64,000 nucleotides of DNA from Chryseobacterium gregarium DSM 19109. GTDB lineage: Bacteria > Bacteroidota > Bacteroidia > Flavobacteriales > Weeksellaceae. Every line of letters starts with the position of its first letter. Positions within the stretch are counted from its first letter, which is position 1. The notes under the pieces were generated by a model that saw only the letters and a program-made list of their open reading frames with translations, ran no database searches and was not told the origin of the DNA. This document shows positions 15,801 through 23,568 of the stretch, piece by piece. The stretch lies in assembly GCF_000430845.1 (NCBI RefSeq), contig NZ_AUMU01000017.1:1-64000 (forward strand), read 5' to 3'. A program made the translations under genes and the position numbers.

Positions 15801-18716
15801 ATAGCCGCTTTTAATGATGTTCAGACACAGGGGACAGATTTGAAAATAAAAAATTCTGAACAGCCCTTGAAAATAGAAACGGTTACTTTTAGGGATAAAA
15901 TCGAGCCTGGTGCAAAAGAAAAATGGTCTGTAAAAATTTCAGGAAACCAGAAAGAGAAGATCAATGTCGAAGTTTTGGCCAGTATGTACGACCTATCTCT
16001 GGACCAGTTTGCAGTGAACCGGTTTGCCTGGCAGAATTTATATTCCCGTTATTCGGCCGTTTCTTCATACGATATGAGAAGCAGTCTCTTATCAGAATAT
16101 TATGAAAAAAGGGCCGAATATTTTACTGGTAATGATGTAGAGGTCCCTGAGTTTAACTGGTTTGACTATTATATGTCTTATAACACGGTACAAAGAGGTC
16201 TGAGTGGGAGAGCCCCAGGAGTTGCAATCCGTGAAGCTGCGCTTCCTGCTCCCATGGCTATGGCAAAAATGAAAGTTGAATCTTCAAGAACGGATGATGA
16301 AGCAATAGATATTTTAAATTCAGGGAGACAGCTTACTAAGCAGGAAAAGAGTGGATTTACAGATTTGGACGCAGATAAAAATAATAGAGGGAATCTTGAA
16401 AAAATCCCCGTCCGTAAGAACCTCAACGAAACCGCTTTTTTCTATCCGGATCTGAAAACAGATTCCGAAGGCAACGTAAGTTTTAAATTTACTTCTCCGG
16501 AAGCTCTGACAAAATGGAAACTGATGTTTTTGGCCCATACCCAAGATGCGAGAGCGGCAACCTTGGAAAAAGAAGTGGTGACCCAGAAAGAGTTTTCAGT
16601 AACGCCGAACTATCCGAGATTTTTAAGAGAAGGGGATGAGCTGAATCTTCAGTCAAAATTATCAAACTTAACGAACAAAAAACTCAATGGTTCGGCAAGC
16701 TTACAAATATTAGATGCTTTCACAAACGAAGATATTTCATCTCAATTCGGTCTGAATTCAAGCGTCCAGAATTTTGATTTAAATGAAAACGGCAATACGG
16801 CTTTAACCTGGAAATTAAAAGTTCCAAACAATGTTTCCTCTGTCATTTTAAAAGTGATGGCACAGGCAGGCGCCTATTCTGACGGCGAGCAACAGGCTAT
16901 TGCCATACTGCCGAACAGAATGCTGGTAACCGATGCCGTTCCGGTTTTCGTCAGGGAAGGCGAAACCAAAACCTTTGTTTTGGAAAACCTTAAGAATACC
17001 GGTTCAGCAACGGCTTCAAATGTGTCCAATACGCTGGAGCTGACGACCAATCCGATCTGGGAAATTATGTTTGCCCTTCCGGGCCTGAAGAATGATCAGA
17101 ACAATTCTGCTGATGTCATCTTTAATAAATGGTTTGCCGATGTGCTGGCTTCTGAAATTTTTAAGGCCAATCCTAAAATGAAAACGGTTTTTGAAGAATA
17201 TCAGACCAAAGGATTACTGAATTCAAATCTGGAGAAAAACCAGGAATTGAAGCAGCTCTTGCTGGAAGAAACGCCTTGGGTGCTGGAAAGCAGAAATGAA
17301 AGCGAGCAGATGCAGAAACTGGCATTGTTGTTTGATGCCAATACCATGAAAAATTCAATCGGTCAGGATTGGGATGATTTCAGGAAACTGCAGAATCCTG
17401 ATGGCGGGTTCTCTTGGTATCAGGGATATCCGAGCTCGTACAGCACCTCCCTTTACATTCTGAAGAGTTTGGGAAAAATCAATGTATGGCTGAAAGAAAA
17501 CGTGAAGGATTATCAGAATGTTGAACAGGATGAGCTGGTAGCGAAATTGGTTCAGTATGTAGACCATGAAATCAATACTTATGGTAATATAAAAGAAAAC
17601 GTCTGGAATAATTCAGTGATCGATTATCTTGATACAAGGAATTATTGGGAGAAAAAATATCCTTTAAAAGGAAAAGGTGCCGCTTTAAAAGCATCAGTAC
17701 AACAGAAAGCAAAAATGGCGAAGCTCACTGATTTCACCTTCTTCGGATTACACCGAATGGCTTTACTGATGAACAATTATGGGTTAAAAGATGTTTCAGA
17801 TAGACTAATGGCTTATATGAAGGAAACCTCTGTCGACTCAAAAACCCAAGGCGTTTACTGGAAGCAGAATCTTGACGACTGGGGTTGGTTCAGTTCCAAA
17901 GTGGTGAACCAGGCCGGGGCTCTGGAAGCCTTCAATACACTGAAGCCGAACGATCAGAAATTCATTGAAGACATTAAAATCTGGCTGATCACCCAGAAAG
18001 AAGTGAATTCCTGGGGAAGTTCGAGAGGAACGGCAGAAGTGATTTTTACGATTTTAAATTCAGGGAAATCCTGGACAGGCGCAGAAAGTGATAAAGCCAC
18101 CATCATTTGGGGCGGAAAAGAACTGCAGCCGCAGACTCAGGCAACAGGCTATGTGAAATCTTCTGTGAAAACGGATGTCGTGGACAAAAACCTGGCCACT
18201 GTTACGGTAACAAAACCTGGCCCCGGAATCGTGCAGGGCGGGTTATTCTGGCAGTATTATGAAGACCTTGATAAAGTTCAGTCTTCTGAAAACTACCTTT
18301 CCGTAACGAAAGAGCTGTACCGAAAGATTAAAACAGTCAATGGGGAAGAGTTACAGAAAATCTCTGCCGAAACGCCGCTGAAAGTCGGTGATAAGGTAAC
18401 CGTAAGAATGATTCTGAATACAGACCGCGCAATGGAATTTATCCATATCAAAGATATGAGAGCAGCGGGATTTGAACCGGTAGATGTCCTTTCGGGCTAT
18501 CAATGGAAAAATAATTTAGGCTATTACCAGTCCGCCAAGGATGCTTCAACGAATTTCTATATTCAGTATATGCCGAAAGGGAAATATGTATTCGAATATG
18601 ATGTGATGGCGAATGCCTCCGGAATGTTCTCCAATGGGATCACTACCATCCAGAATTACTATGCGCCTCAGATGAACGCGCATACCAAAGGGATAAATGT
18701 CCGGATTGCGGAATAA
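12846..18716 (+). CDS. Alpha-2-macroglobulin-family protein, paralog 2
   Basis: The start at ATG 12846 gives signal peptide MKNIKILIILMCFGIFNTLQ and a 1956-aa product; an upstream in-frame ATG at 12792 lies inside the previous gene. It aligns end to end with paralog 1 (QKYYDEQWK at the mature N-terminus, IYRPGQTVYFK, RKNLNETAFFYP, KPGPGIVQGGLFWQYYE), so it arose by tandem duplication. The thioester site reads NSADVIF (near 1418), again without Cys and Gln. The bait-like segment differs completely: it has no TSP3 motif and instead an Ala/Pro/Met-rich run (EAALPAPMAMAKMK) near 1135. It is co-transcribed with paralog 1 and ends at a strong terminator. Confidence 0.88.
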   Translation: MKNIKILIILMCFGIFNTLQAQKYYDEQWKKIEDGDKKGAYKSNLPLILDIQKRAMKENNALQLIRSLKGEFSIVNRTADDDQNAAASKFFTKIQNARRPLKGEDKIIFDVLLNGFFLDYYNQNLWRINSRTGLNSQDVSQIETWSKLDFKNYLIKNFQQLDQQKAEMKKTALVKYKDLFLNTKDINYFPTLADWYALKKIAFLSGNGLFTKNELAENRKQIDVIFDELIAQNNGNPKLYFMHQKLEENCRFSQCKDKLQQLQALVKSSTEGDYKVLIMDQIMSEFIEKKQAKAALSIAAEAKSQYPKSPFIENIKNTEAQITVPSLVFHYEQQTQPNLPVHFVVDHKNVSEFSLTIYEVKQDFASFFPYALNSDTGLYGNIKKSLIRKETYRLTDSKDYQSHSTSLEIKPLPSGIYIAEYTVSEGKSENRQNFYFLISNNKIIYQNKSGRNTDSDQLKLVNSENGKPVTGENLTFYESVNGKSLTRTSGKTDEKGVFRFPAGKEYYRTYLVQQARTNDYQILHVYGEYNYADENLNKQTRTKAQIFTDRAIYRPGQTVYFKVIDTKIDKEIESVASGLKQKIILTDANGQEISSQNFTTNEFGSYHGSFILPKGKLNGTFFLRTDNETQGSKDIQVEEYKRPKFEVTLEPVKDEYKYGQTIELKGKAMMFSGVALSNTTVHYEIKKHNIRWRYFSGYPQGNDNENSVLGEAETNEKGEFTIRLALKKDENIEGIQIDNYEINASVTDINGESQSAQTNLKVASVSHYIKADEIRNTFTDENVKLKVETKNYNEQSLKKPYQVKLSRLETPDRFIRNNFTAEVQDLPKFSKAEFISRFPHDLFDQNEEVKNRKASSVILDGVKRSEASLDLGKLEPGDYQLELYNIEGRDTIKSAQNFSVWDKGALKSDQKTFLTVVEPENEFPRGGKAKVYVYSAIPDALVNIFIQDGSGKTTTDVRSFRNGVLEYTVDIPTDKTVSSLNIQFQIAAFNDVQTQGTDLKIKNSEQPLKIETVTFRDKIEPGAKEKWSVKISGNQKEKINVEVLASMYDLSLDQFAVNRFAWQNLYSRYSAVSSYDMRSSLLSEYYEKRAEYFTGNDVEVPEFNWFDYYMSYNTVQRGLSGRAPGVAIREAALPAPMAMAKMKVESSRTDDEAIDILNSGRQLTKQEKSGFTDLDADKNNRGNLEKIPVRKNLNETAFFYPDLKTDSEGNVSFKFTSPEALTKWKLMFLAHTQDARAATLEKEVVTQKEFSVTPNYPRFLREGDELNLQSKLSNLTNKKLNGSASLQILDAFTNEDISSQFGLNSSVQNFDLNENGNTALTWKLKVPNNVSSVILKVMAQAGAYSDGEQQAIAILPNRMLVTDAVPVFVREGETKTFVLENLKNTGSATASNVSNTLELTTNPIWEIMFALPGLKNDQNNSADVIFNKWFADVLASEIFKANPKMKTVFEEYQTKGLLNSNLEKNQELKQLLLEETPWVLESRNESEQMQKLALLFDANTMKNSIGQDWDDFRKLQNPDGGFSWYQGYPSSYSTSLYILKSLGKINVWLKENVKDYQNVEQDELVAKLVQYVDHEINTYGNIKENVWNNSVIDYLDTRNYWEKKYPLKGKGAALKASVQQKAKMAKLTDFTFFGLHRMALLMNNYGLKDVSDRLMAYMKETSVDSKTQGVYWKQNLDDWGWFSSKVVNQAGALEAFNTLKPNDQKFIEDIKIWLITQKEVNSWGSSRGTAEVIFTILNSGKSWTGAESDKATIIWGGKELQPQTQATGYVKSSVKTDVVDKNLATVTVTKPGPGIVQGGLFWQYYEDLDKVQSSENYLSVTKELYRKIKTVNGEELQKISAETPLKVGDKVTVRMILNTDRAMEFIHIKDMRAAGFEPVDVLSGYQWKNNLGYYQSAKDASTNFYIQYMPKGKYVFEYDVMANASGMFSNGITTIQNYYAPQMNAHTKGINVRIAE

Positions 18717-18742
18717 TAAAGATCATCAATATATTTAACTGA

Positions 18743-18774
18743 AGCTCCCCACAAACGGTGGGGAGCTTTTTTTG
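18743..18774 (+). terminator. Terminator of the macroglobulin operon
   Basis: A perfect 10-bp stem, AGCTCCCCAC (18743-18752) and GTGGGGAGCT (18758-18767), has a 5-nt loop and is followed by seven T. Confidence 0.92.
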
Positions 18775-18807
18775 AATTGATGCGGGATAATGATCAGAAA
18801 AAACTGA

Positions 18808-18815
18808 TATATTTG
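18808..18815 (+). promoter_or_regulatory. -7 element for the DUF1569 gene
   Basis: TATATTTG matches TAnnTTTG exactly, lies after the macroglobulin terminator and ends 22 nt before the ATG at 18838. The nearest TTG is about 28 bp upstream, slightly too far. Confidence 0.5.
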
Positions 18816-18837
18816 CCCTTTAAGAATCAGACAAACT

Positions 18838-19293
18838 ATGGAAAACGTATTCGATGCGAAAGCGGCTCAGCATTATATTGACAGAATTAATAAGCTTACC
18901 CCGGAAACAGAAGGGCTGTGGGGGAAAATGACTGTTGATCAGATGCTGGCCCACTGTAATGTATCCTACGAAATGGTCTATGAACCCGAAAAACACAAAA
19001 AACCGGGAGGTATTGCAAAATTTATCCTGAAAACATTTGTAAAGCCTAAAGTGGTGGGCGAAAAAGCATATACACGGAACGGGCCCACTTCACCCCAGTT
19101 CCTTATTTCAGAAAGGAAAGATTTCGCTGATGAAAAGAAACGCCTGATCGGGTTTATCCAGAAAACACAGCAACTGGGCGCTTCGGCCTTCAACGGAAAA
19201 GAATCATTCTCATTCGGGAAACTGAAAGCGCAGGAATGGAGCAATATGTTTGCAAAGCATCTGAACCATCATCTGTCACAATTCGGCGTGTGA
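18838..19293 (+). CDS. DUF1569 / DinB-like protein
   Basis: This 151-aa protein has the DinB-superfamily pattern of spaced histidines: LWGKMTVDQMLAHCN near residues 28-42 and HLNHHLSQFG at the C-terminus. Together these would form a metal site in a four-helix bundle. The family is DUF1569, and its substrate is unknown; DinB-like enzymes include thiol-dependent S-transferases. It has no signal peptide and is cytosolic. It stands alone after the macroglobulin terminator with its own -7 box. Confidence 0.8.
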   Translation: MENVFDAKAAQHYIDRINKLTPETEGLWGKMTVDQMLAHCNVSYEMVYEPEKHKKPGGIAKFILKTFVKPKVVGEKAYTRNGPTSPQFLISERKDFADEKKRLIGFIQKTQQLGASAFNGKESFSFGKLKAQEWSNMFAKHLNHHLSQFGV

Positions 19294-19494
19294 TCACATG
19301 AAGAATATACTACGGTTGTTATGGGGATATGTTTCCCATTTTCTTTCGGGCAGCCGAATGATTTCCCTTTGAAAAATGAAGATTTCAGTTCCCTTTTAAT
19401 GAATAATGAAATTCCTTTTCACGGGATGATTTCGTTTACGGGAGTTTCTGTAGAAGACAAACATTCATATCATATTCAAACAAAACAAGTATGA
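19294..19494 (+). pseudogene. Short open stretch, possible gene remnant or small ORF
   Basis: In frame directly after the DUF1569 stop, 66 codons stay open to a TGA that overlaps the ATG of the next VOC gene (ATGA). ATG 19321 would give 57 residues with ordinary-looking composition (MGICFPFSFGQPNDF at its start). It looks like the tail of a lost protein or a small coupled ORF. I do not recognise the family. Confidence 0.25.
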
Positions 19495-19862
19495 AACTAG
19501 GAGCATTTTCAATCAGTTTAAGTGTAAAAGACCTTCAGAAGTCCAAAGATTTCTATGAAAAATTAGGGTTCAGTGAAATGGGCGGAAACATGGATCAGAA
19601 TTATGTGATCATGAAAAACGGGGATCATATCATCGGGCTTTTTCAGGCGATGTTCGAAGGGAATATGCTCACGTTCAATCCGGGATGGGACCAGAATGCC
19701 CGGAATCTGGAGGCTTTTGATGATGTCCGGGATATTCAGAGACAGCTACAGGAGCATGGCATTGAACTTCAGAAAGAAGCTGATGAAACTACTTCCGGAC
19801 CGGAACATATTTATCTGAAAGATCCGGATGGAAATATGATTTTAATTGATCAGCACAGATAA
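19491..19862 (+). CDS. VOC-family (glyoxalase-like) protein
   Basis: This 123-aa protein is one vicinal-oxygen-chelate module. It opens with a beta strand and the DLQKSKDFYEKLGF helix and ends with YLKDPDGNMILIDQH, a typical VOC C-terminal strand carrying an acidic/His metal-ligand region. The family includes glyoxalases, dioxygenases and bleomycin-type binding proteins, so the reaction cannot be named. The second VOC gene follows 90 bp downstream and belongs to a different subfamily. Confidence 0.8.
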   Translation: MKLGAFSISLSVKDLQKSKDFYEKLGFSEMGGNMDQNYVIMKNGDHIIGLFQAMFEGNMLTFNPGWDQNARNLEAFDDVRDIQRQLQEHGIELQKEADETTSGPEHIYLKDPDGNMILIDQHR

Positions 19863-19952
19863 TCAGCTTGAACAGCTTTTGCATCCAAATCTTTTGATTC
19901 AAAAATAAAGATTAATCAAATTCAAAACGAAAACTAAACTTTAGATAAAACT

Positions 19953-20402
19953 ATGGCAACGGTAAATGTATATTTAACATTCAACGGAAACTGCAGGGAA
20001 GCTTTCGATTTTTATAAGTCGATTTTCGGAGGTGAATATCCTTACGTGGGAACTTTCGGGGACATGCCTCCGGTGGACGGTAAAGAAATTCCTGAGGAAG
20101 ACAAAAACAAGATTATGCACATTACGCTTCCGATCTCCAGGGAAACCATGCTGTTGGGAAGTGATACAGGCGGGGAATGGGGTTCCCATCATCATCAGGG
20201 AAACAATTTCTCAATCTCGATCAATGCGGACTCCAAAGAAGAAGCAGACCAGCTTTTCAACGGCCTTTCCGGAGGAGGAAAAGTAACCATGCCTATGGAA
20301 GATACATTCTGGGGGGCTTATTTCGGAATGTTTACCGATAAATTCGGGATCAACTGGATGGTTAATTATGATGATCCTGCAAAAGTGCAGCAGCATCCGT
20401 AA
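19953..20402 (+). CDS. PhnB-like VOC-family protein
   Basis: This 149-aa protein belongs to the PhnB/'3-demethylubiquinone methyltransferase-like' VOC group. Evidence includes NGNCREAFDFYKSIFGG near the start, the MLLGSDTGGEWG strand, and the C-terminal DTFWGAYFGMFTDKFGINWMV. The PhnB name is historical and these proteins have no proven phosphonate role. It ends at a hairpin terminator. Confidence 0.82.
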   Translation: MATVNVYLTFNGNCREAFDFYKSIFGGEYPYVGTFGDMPPVDGKEIPEEDKNKIMHITLPISRETMLLGSDTGGEWGSHHHQGNNFSISINADSKEEADQLFNGLSGGGKVTMPMEDTFWGAYFGMFTDKFGINWMVNYDDPAKVQQHP

Positions 20403-20426
20403 TTTTTAATCAGATATATATCATAG

Positions 20427-20451
20427 CCGGCAGAATATTCTGTCGGTTTTT
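20427..20451 (+). terminator. Terminator after the PhnB-like gene
   Basis: CCGGCAGAAT and ATTCTGTCGG (20427-20446) form a 10-bp stem with one G-U pair and almost no loop, followed by TTTTTAGTTTT. Confidence 0.7.
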
Positions 20452-20526
20452 AGTTTTAATAATCTGAAGAGATTAAAATCTGTTTTAAATGATCTGAATA
20501 TATATTCTTCTGCTTCGGTAAAAAGA

Positions 20527-20534
20527 TAATTTTG
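20527..20534 (+). promoter_or_regulatory. -7 element for the DUF2490 gene
   Basis: TAATTTTG matches TAnnTTTG and lies 66 bp before the ATG at 20601. The -33 side is weak. Confidence 0.45.
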
Positions 20535-20600
20535 CGTATTATTGATAATCGATATTGAATTTTAATTATTTAATAGATTTTAATAATAAAATTACAGGAA

Positions 20601-21275
20601 ATGAAAAGGATAAGATCGTTGGCTTTAGGCATTTTTATGCTGGGTGCTCCATTTTTAAAAGCTCAGAAAAGTGACTTGGGAGCCTGGTATATGTATTTCG
20701 GAAATAATAAAATCAGTAAAAAACTGAATTTCCACAATGAAATCCAGTACCGGAATTTTGATGCAGCAGGAGATCTGGAGCAACTTCTGATCCGTACCGG
20801 AATCGGGTATGACCTTACGGAAAACAACAATAATGTTTTGCTGGGCTACGGTTTCATCCTGAGCAGGCCGTATGTAAACGGTGAAAAAACTGAAAATACG
20901 GAGCACAGGATTTTCCAGCAGTATATCACGAAGCAAAAGTTCGGGCGGTTCAACATCCAGCACCGCTACCGGCTGGAAGAAAGGTTTCTTGAAGAGGATT
21001 TCAGGATGAGGTTCAGGTATTACTTAGGCTTCAATATTCCGATCAGCAGTAAAGAAATGCTGCCGAAAACAATTTATGCATCGGCGTACAATGAAATATT
21101 CCTGCATCTTGATAGTCCGGTTTTCGACAGGAACAGGGTGTACGGGGCATTGGGCTATGTGATTAATAAAAATATGAGGATCGAAGTCGGCTATATGAAC
21201 CAGATCCAGGAAAATAAAAACCGGGGACAGATCCAGATCGGTTTTTATAACAACATCCCGTTTACAAAAAATTAA
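20601..21275 (+). CDS. DUF2490 outer-membrane beta-barrel-like protein
   Basis: This 224-aa protein has a signal peptide (cleavage after LKAQ, about residue 22) and alternating aromatic beta strands such as YMYFGNNKISKKLNFHNEIQYR and HRYRLEERFLEEDFRMRF, in the style of the DUF2490 family. It ends in a strand, IQIGFYNN, followed by a short tail. It is probably a small outer-membrane barrel of unknown function, transcribed alone from the -7 box at 20527. Confidence 0.82.
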   Translation: MKRIRSLALGIFMLGAPFLKAQKSDLGAWYMYFGNNKISKKLNFHNEIQYRNFDAAGDLEQLLIRTGIGYDLTENNNNVLLGYGFILSRPYVNGEKTENTEHRIFQQYITKQKFGRFNIQHRYRLEERFLEEDFRMRFRYYLGFNIPISSKEMLPKTIYASAYNEIFLHLDSPVFDRNRVYGALGYVINKNMRIEVGYMNQIQENKNRGQIQIGFYNNIPFTKN

Positions 21276-21366
21276 GAATCAGGGCTAAATTTAAATCCGG
21301 TCTATCATCATGCAGTTTAAGTTGTCCTACCACACAGGCTACAATTTCTTCAACATCTTCGTGAAA

Positions 21367-21399
21367 TTGGCAGTGGGCAATAAAATTTTACTAATTTTG
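21367..21399 (+). promoter_or_regulatory. Promoter of the glutaminyl cyclotransferase pair
   Basis: TTG (21367-21369), a 22-bp spacer and TAATTTTG (21392-21399) fit the Bacteroidota consensus, 22 nt upstream of the ATG at 21422. Confidence 0.7.
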
Positions 21400-21421
21400 G
21401 AGAAATTATTTTAAAAATTAA

Positions 21422-22444
21422 ATGAAAAAAAATATTATAGCAGGTTTTGCCGCAATTTTGTTGCTGGCAGCCTGTAAAGATGATAAAAAGATTCTGGATT
21501 CCCTGGCAGATTACAATAATTCGATGGAGCAGAAAGGCTACCATTTCGGCGATAAGCTGGCCCTGCCGGAAGAGGTGACCGGTGATGCGGAAAGTATCTC
21601 GATCAGCTTCGGGGATAAAGAAACTTCGAACCTGACCGTCGATCCTAAATTTTTCACGTTGGGGGACAATGCCGTAACATTCAACATCAAGACAAAAGGA
21701 GGGGAAACGCTTACCCAGGATGCAACGATTAATGTTTTTGCAAAAAATCCTGAAAAGAGTATTGCCTACGAGATCGTGGCGGAATATCCCCATGATCCGA
21801 AGAATTTTGTTCAGGGATTCCAGGCGGAAGGAAACACGATTTATGAAAGTGACGGGCAGAACGGTTCCTCACAGATCCTGAAATATACATTGGGGACCAC
21901 GACCCCTCTGGCTTCGACAAAACAGGGGCAGCAGGATTTTTCTGAGGGAAGTACGATTGTAGGCGATAAAGTCTATCAGCTGACCTGGCAGAGCAAAAAA
22001 GGGTATGTTTATGATAAGAATTCCTTGAAATTATTATCTGAATTCGCTTACCCGAATGTCCTGGGAGAAGGCTGGGGGCTTACGTATGACGGTAAAAACC
22101 TGATTGCATCAGACGGAAGCAAGCTGCTGTATTTCCTTGATCCTGCGGATCCGTCCAAACTGGTAAAATATATTGCCGTAGCGGGAAGCTCGCAGATCTA
22201 TGATCAGCTTAATGAGCTTGAATACCACAACGGATTTATCTATGCCAACGTATGGCAGAAACCCGTTATTCTTAAGATCAATCCATCCAACGGAGAAGTA
22301 GTGGGAACCTTTGATTTTACGGAGATTGCCAAGCAGAATACCAAAGGAAGCGATGATGTGCTGAACGGAATTGCCTTTAAAGGGGAAAATATGCTGGTTA
22401 CCGGAAAGAACTGGTCGAAAATTTATGAAGTGGCCGTCAAATAA
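21422..22444 (+). CDS. Glutaminyl-peptide cyclotransferase, lipoprotein 1
   Basis: The plant/bacterial-type glutamine cyclotransferase (PF05096) is a five-bladed propeller that converts N-terminal Gln to pyroglutamate. The lipoprotein signal ends in LAAC (Cys17) followed by KDD, which fits the lipoprotein export signal reported for surface lipoproteins in this phylum. Family landmarks are YPHDPKNFVQGFQAEGNTIY, EGWGLTYDGKNLIASDGS, LNELEYHNGFIYANVW and LNGIAFKGENMLVTGKNW. N-terminal capping of exported proteins is the likely role. A close paralog follows 22 bp downstream. Confidence 0.88.
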   Translation: MKKNIIAGFAAILLLAACKDDKKILDSLADYNNSMEQKGYHFGDKLALPEEVTGDAESISISFGDKETSNLTVDPKFFTLGDNAVTFNIKTKGGETLTQDATINVFAKNPEKSIAYEIVAEYPHDPKNFVQGFQAEGNTIYESDGQNGSSQILKYTLGTTTPLASTKQGQQDFSEGSTIVGDKVYQLTWQSKKGYVYDKNSLKLLSEFAYPNVLGEGWGLTYDGKNLIASDGSKLLYFLDPADPSKLVKYIAVAGSSQIYDQLNELEYHNGFIYANVWQKPVILKINPSNGEVVGTFDFTEIAKQNTKGSDDVLNGIAFKGENMLVTGKNWSKIYEVAVK

Positions 22445-22466
22445 TTTCTGATCCATTACCATTAAC

Positions 22467-23492
22467 TTGAAAAAAAGTCTGATCACAGGCTGTGCTGCTG
22501 TTTTGCTGCTGCTCTCCTGTAACAATGATAAAAAAATGCCTGATGCACTGGCGGATTATACCCATTCGATGGACGATAAGAGGTTCCATTTCGGTGACAA
22601 ACTCATGCTTCCGAAAGAGGTGACTGACCGTGCAGAAAGTATATCCATCAGTTTTGGAGACCGGGAAACTTCAGATTTGACGATTGATCCGAAGTTTTTT
22701 GAATTCGGGGATAATGAAGTTACCTTCAACATCAAAACGAAAGGGGGCGAAACGTTGAATCAGGATGTCAACATTAGGATCTTTACAAAGAATCCCGAAC
22801 AGAACATCGCGTACGTAATTGTTGCAGAATATCCTCGTGACCCCAGAAATTTCGTAGAAGGCTTTCTTCTTGAAGGGAACACCGTGTATGAAAGTACCGG
22901 GATGAAAGGGGAATCCCGACTTGAAACATATGCTCTGGGAAGTACCACTCCGGCCTTATCTGAAAAACAGGCTCCTGAAATTTTTTCAGAGGGCTGTACC
23001 ATCGTCGGGGATAAAATGTATCAGCTGACCTATCAGAATAAAACCGGGTTTGTTTACGATAAAAATACTTTTAAGAAGATTTCAGAATTTCCTCTGCCTG
23101 ATGAATTTGCCGAAGGCTGGGGACTAACGTACGACGGAAAATACCTTATCGCAGATACCGGTTCAAACGACCTGTATTTTTCAGATGCCGGTAACCCTTC
23201 AAAAGTCATGAAAAAGCTACCGGTCGGCGGAAATAAGGATGTTTATGACCAGATCAATGAACTGGAATACTACAACGGATTTATTTATGCCAATGTCTGG
23301 CATCAGCCCTTTATTGTAAAGATCAATCCGGCAAACGGGGAGGTCACCGGGAGGTTTGATTTTACAGAAATCACGGAGGAAAATACCCGGAATAACAGCG
23401 AACACGTTTTAAACGGAATTGCTTTTAAGGGGGACCATATGCTGGTGACAGGGAAAAACTGGCCGAAGATATATGAAGTGGCCATTAAATAG
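22467..23492 (+). CDS. Glutaminyl-peptide cyclotransferase, lipoprotein 2
   Basis: This is a tandem paralog of the preceding gene, with the same propeller landmarks (EGWGLTYDGKYLIADTGS, LNGIAFKGDHMLVTGKNW). It begins at TTG 22467, which opens the signal KKSLITGCAAVLLLLSC; no in-frame ATG lies near. The residues after the lipid Cys are NND rather than KDD, so the surface-export signal seen in paralog 1 is missing and this copy may stay in the periplasm. The pair forms one operon. Confidence 0.87.
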   Translation: MKKSLITGCAAVLLLLSCNNDKKMPDALADYTHSMDDKRFHFGDKLMLPKEVTDRAESISISFGDRETSDLTIDPKFFEFGDNEVTFNIKTKGGETLNQDVNIRIFTKNPEQNIAYVIVAEYPRDPRNFVEGFLLEGNTVYESTGMKGESRLETYALGSTTPALSEKQAPEIFSEGCTIVGDKMYQLTYQNKTGFVYDKNTFKKISEFPLPDEFAEGWGLTYDGKYLIADTGSNDLYFSDAGNPSKVMKKLPVGGNKDVYDQINELEYYNGFIYANVWHQPFIVKINPANGEVTGRFDFTEITEENTRNNSEHVLNGIAFKGDHMLVTGKNWPKIYEVAIK

Positions 23493-23568
23493 TTAAAATT
23501 GAATAACAATACAATAAATTAAGTAAATTGGCAGCGTTGCTTAGGGAACGCTTCTTTAGTAAAACAAG

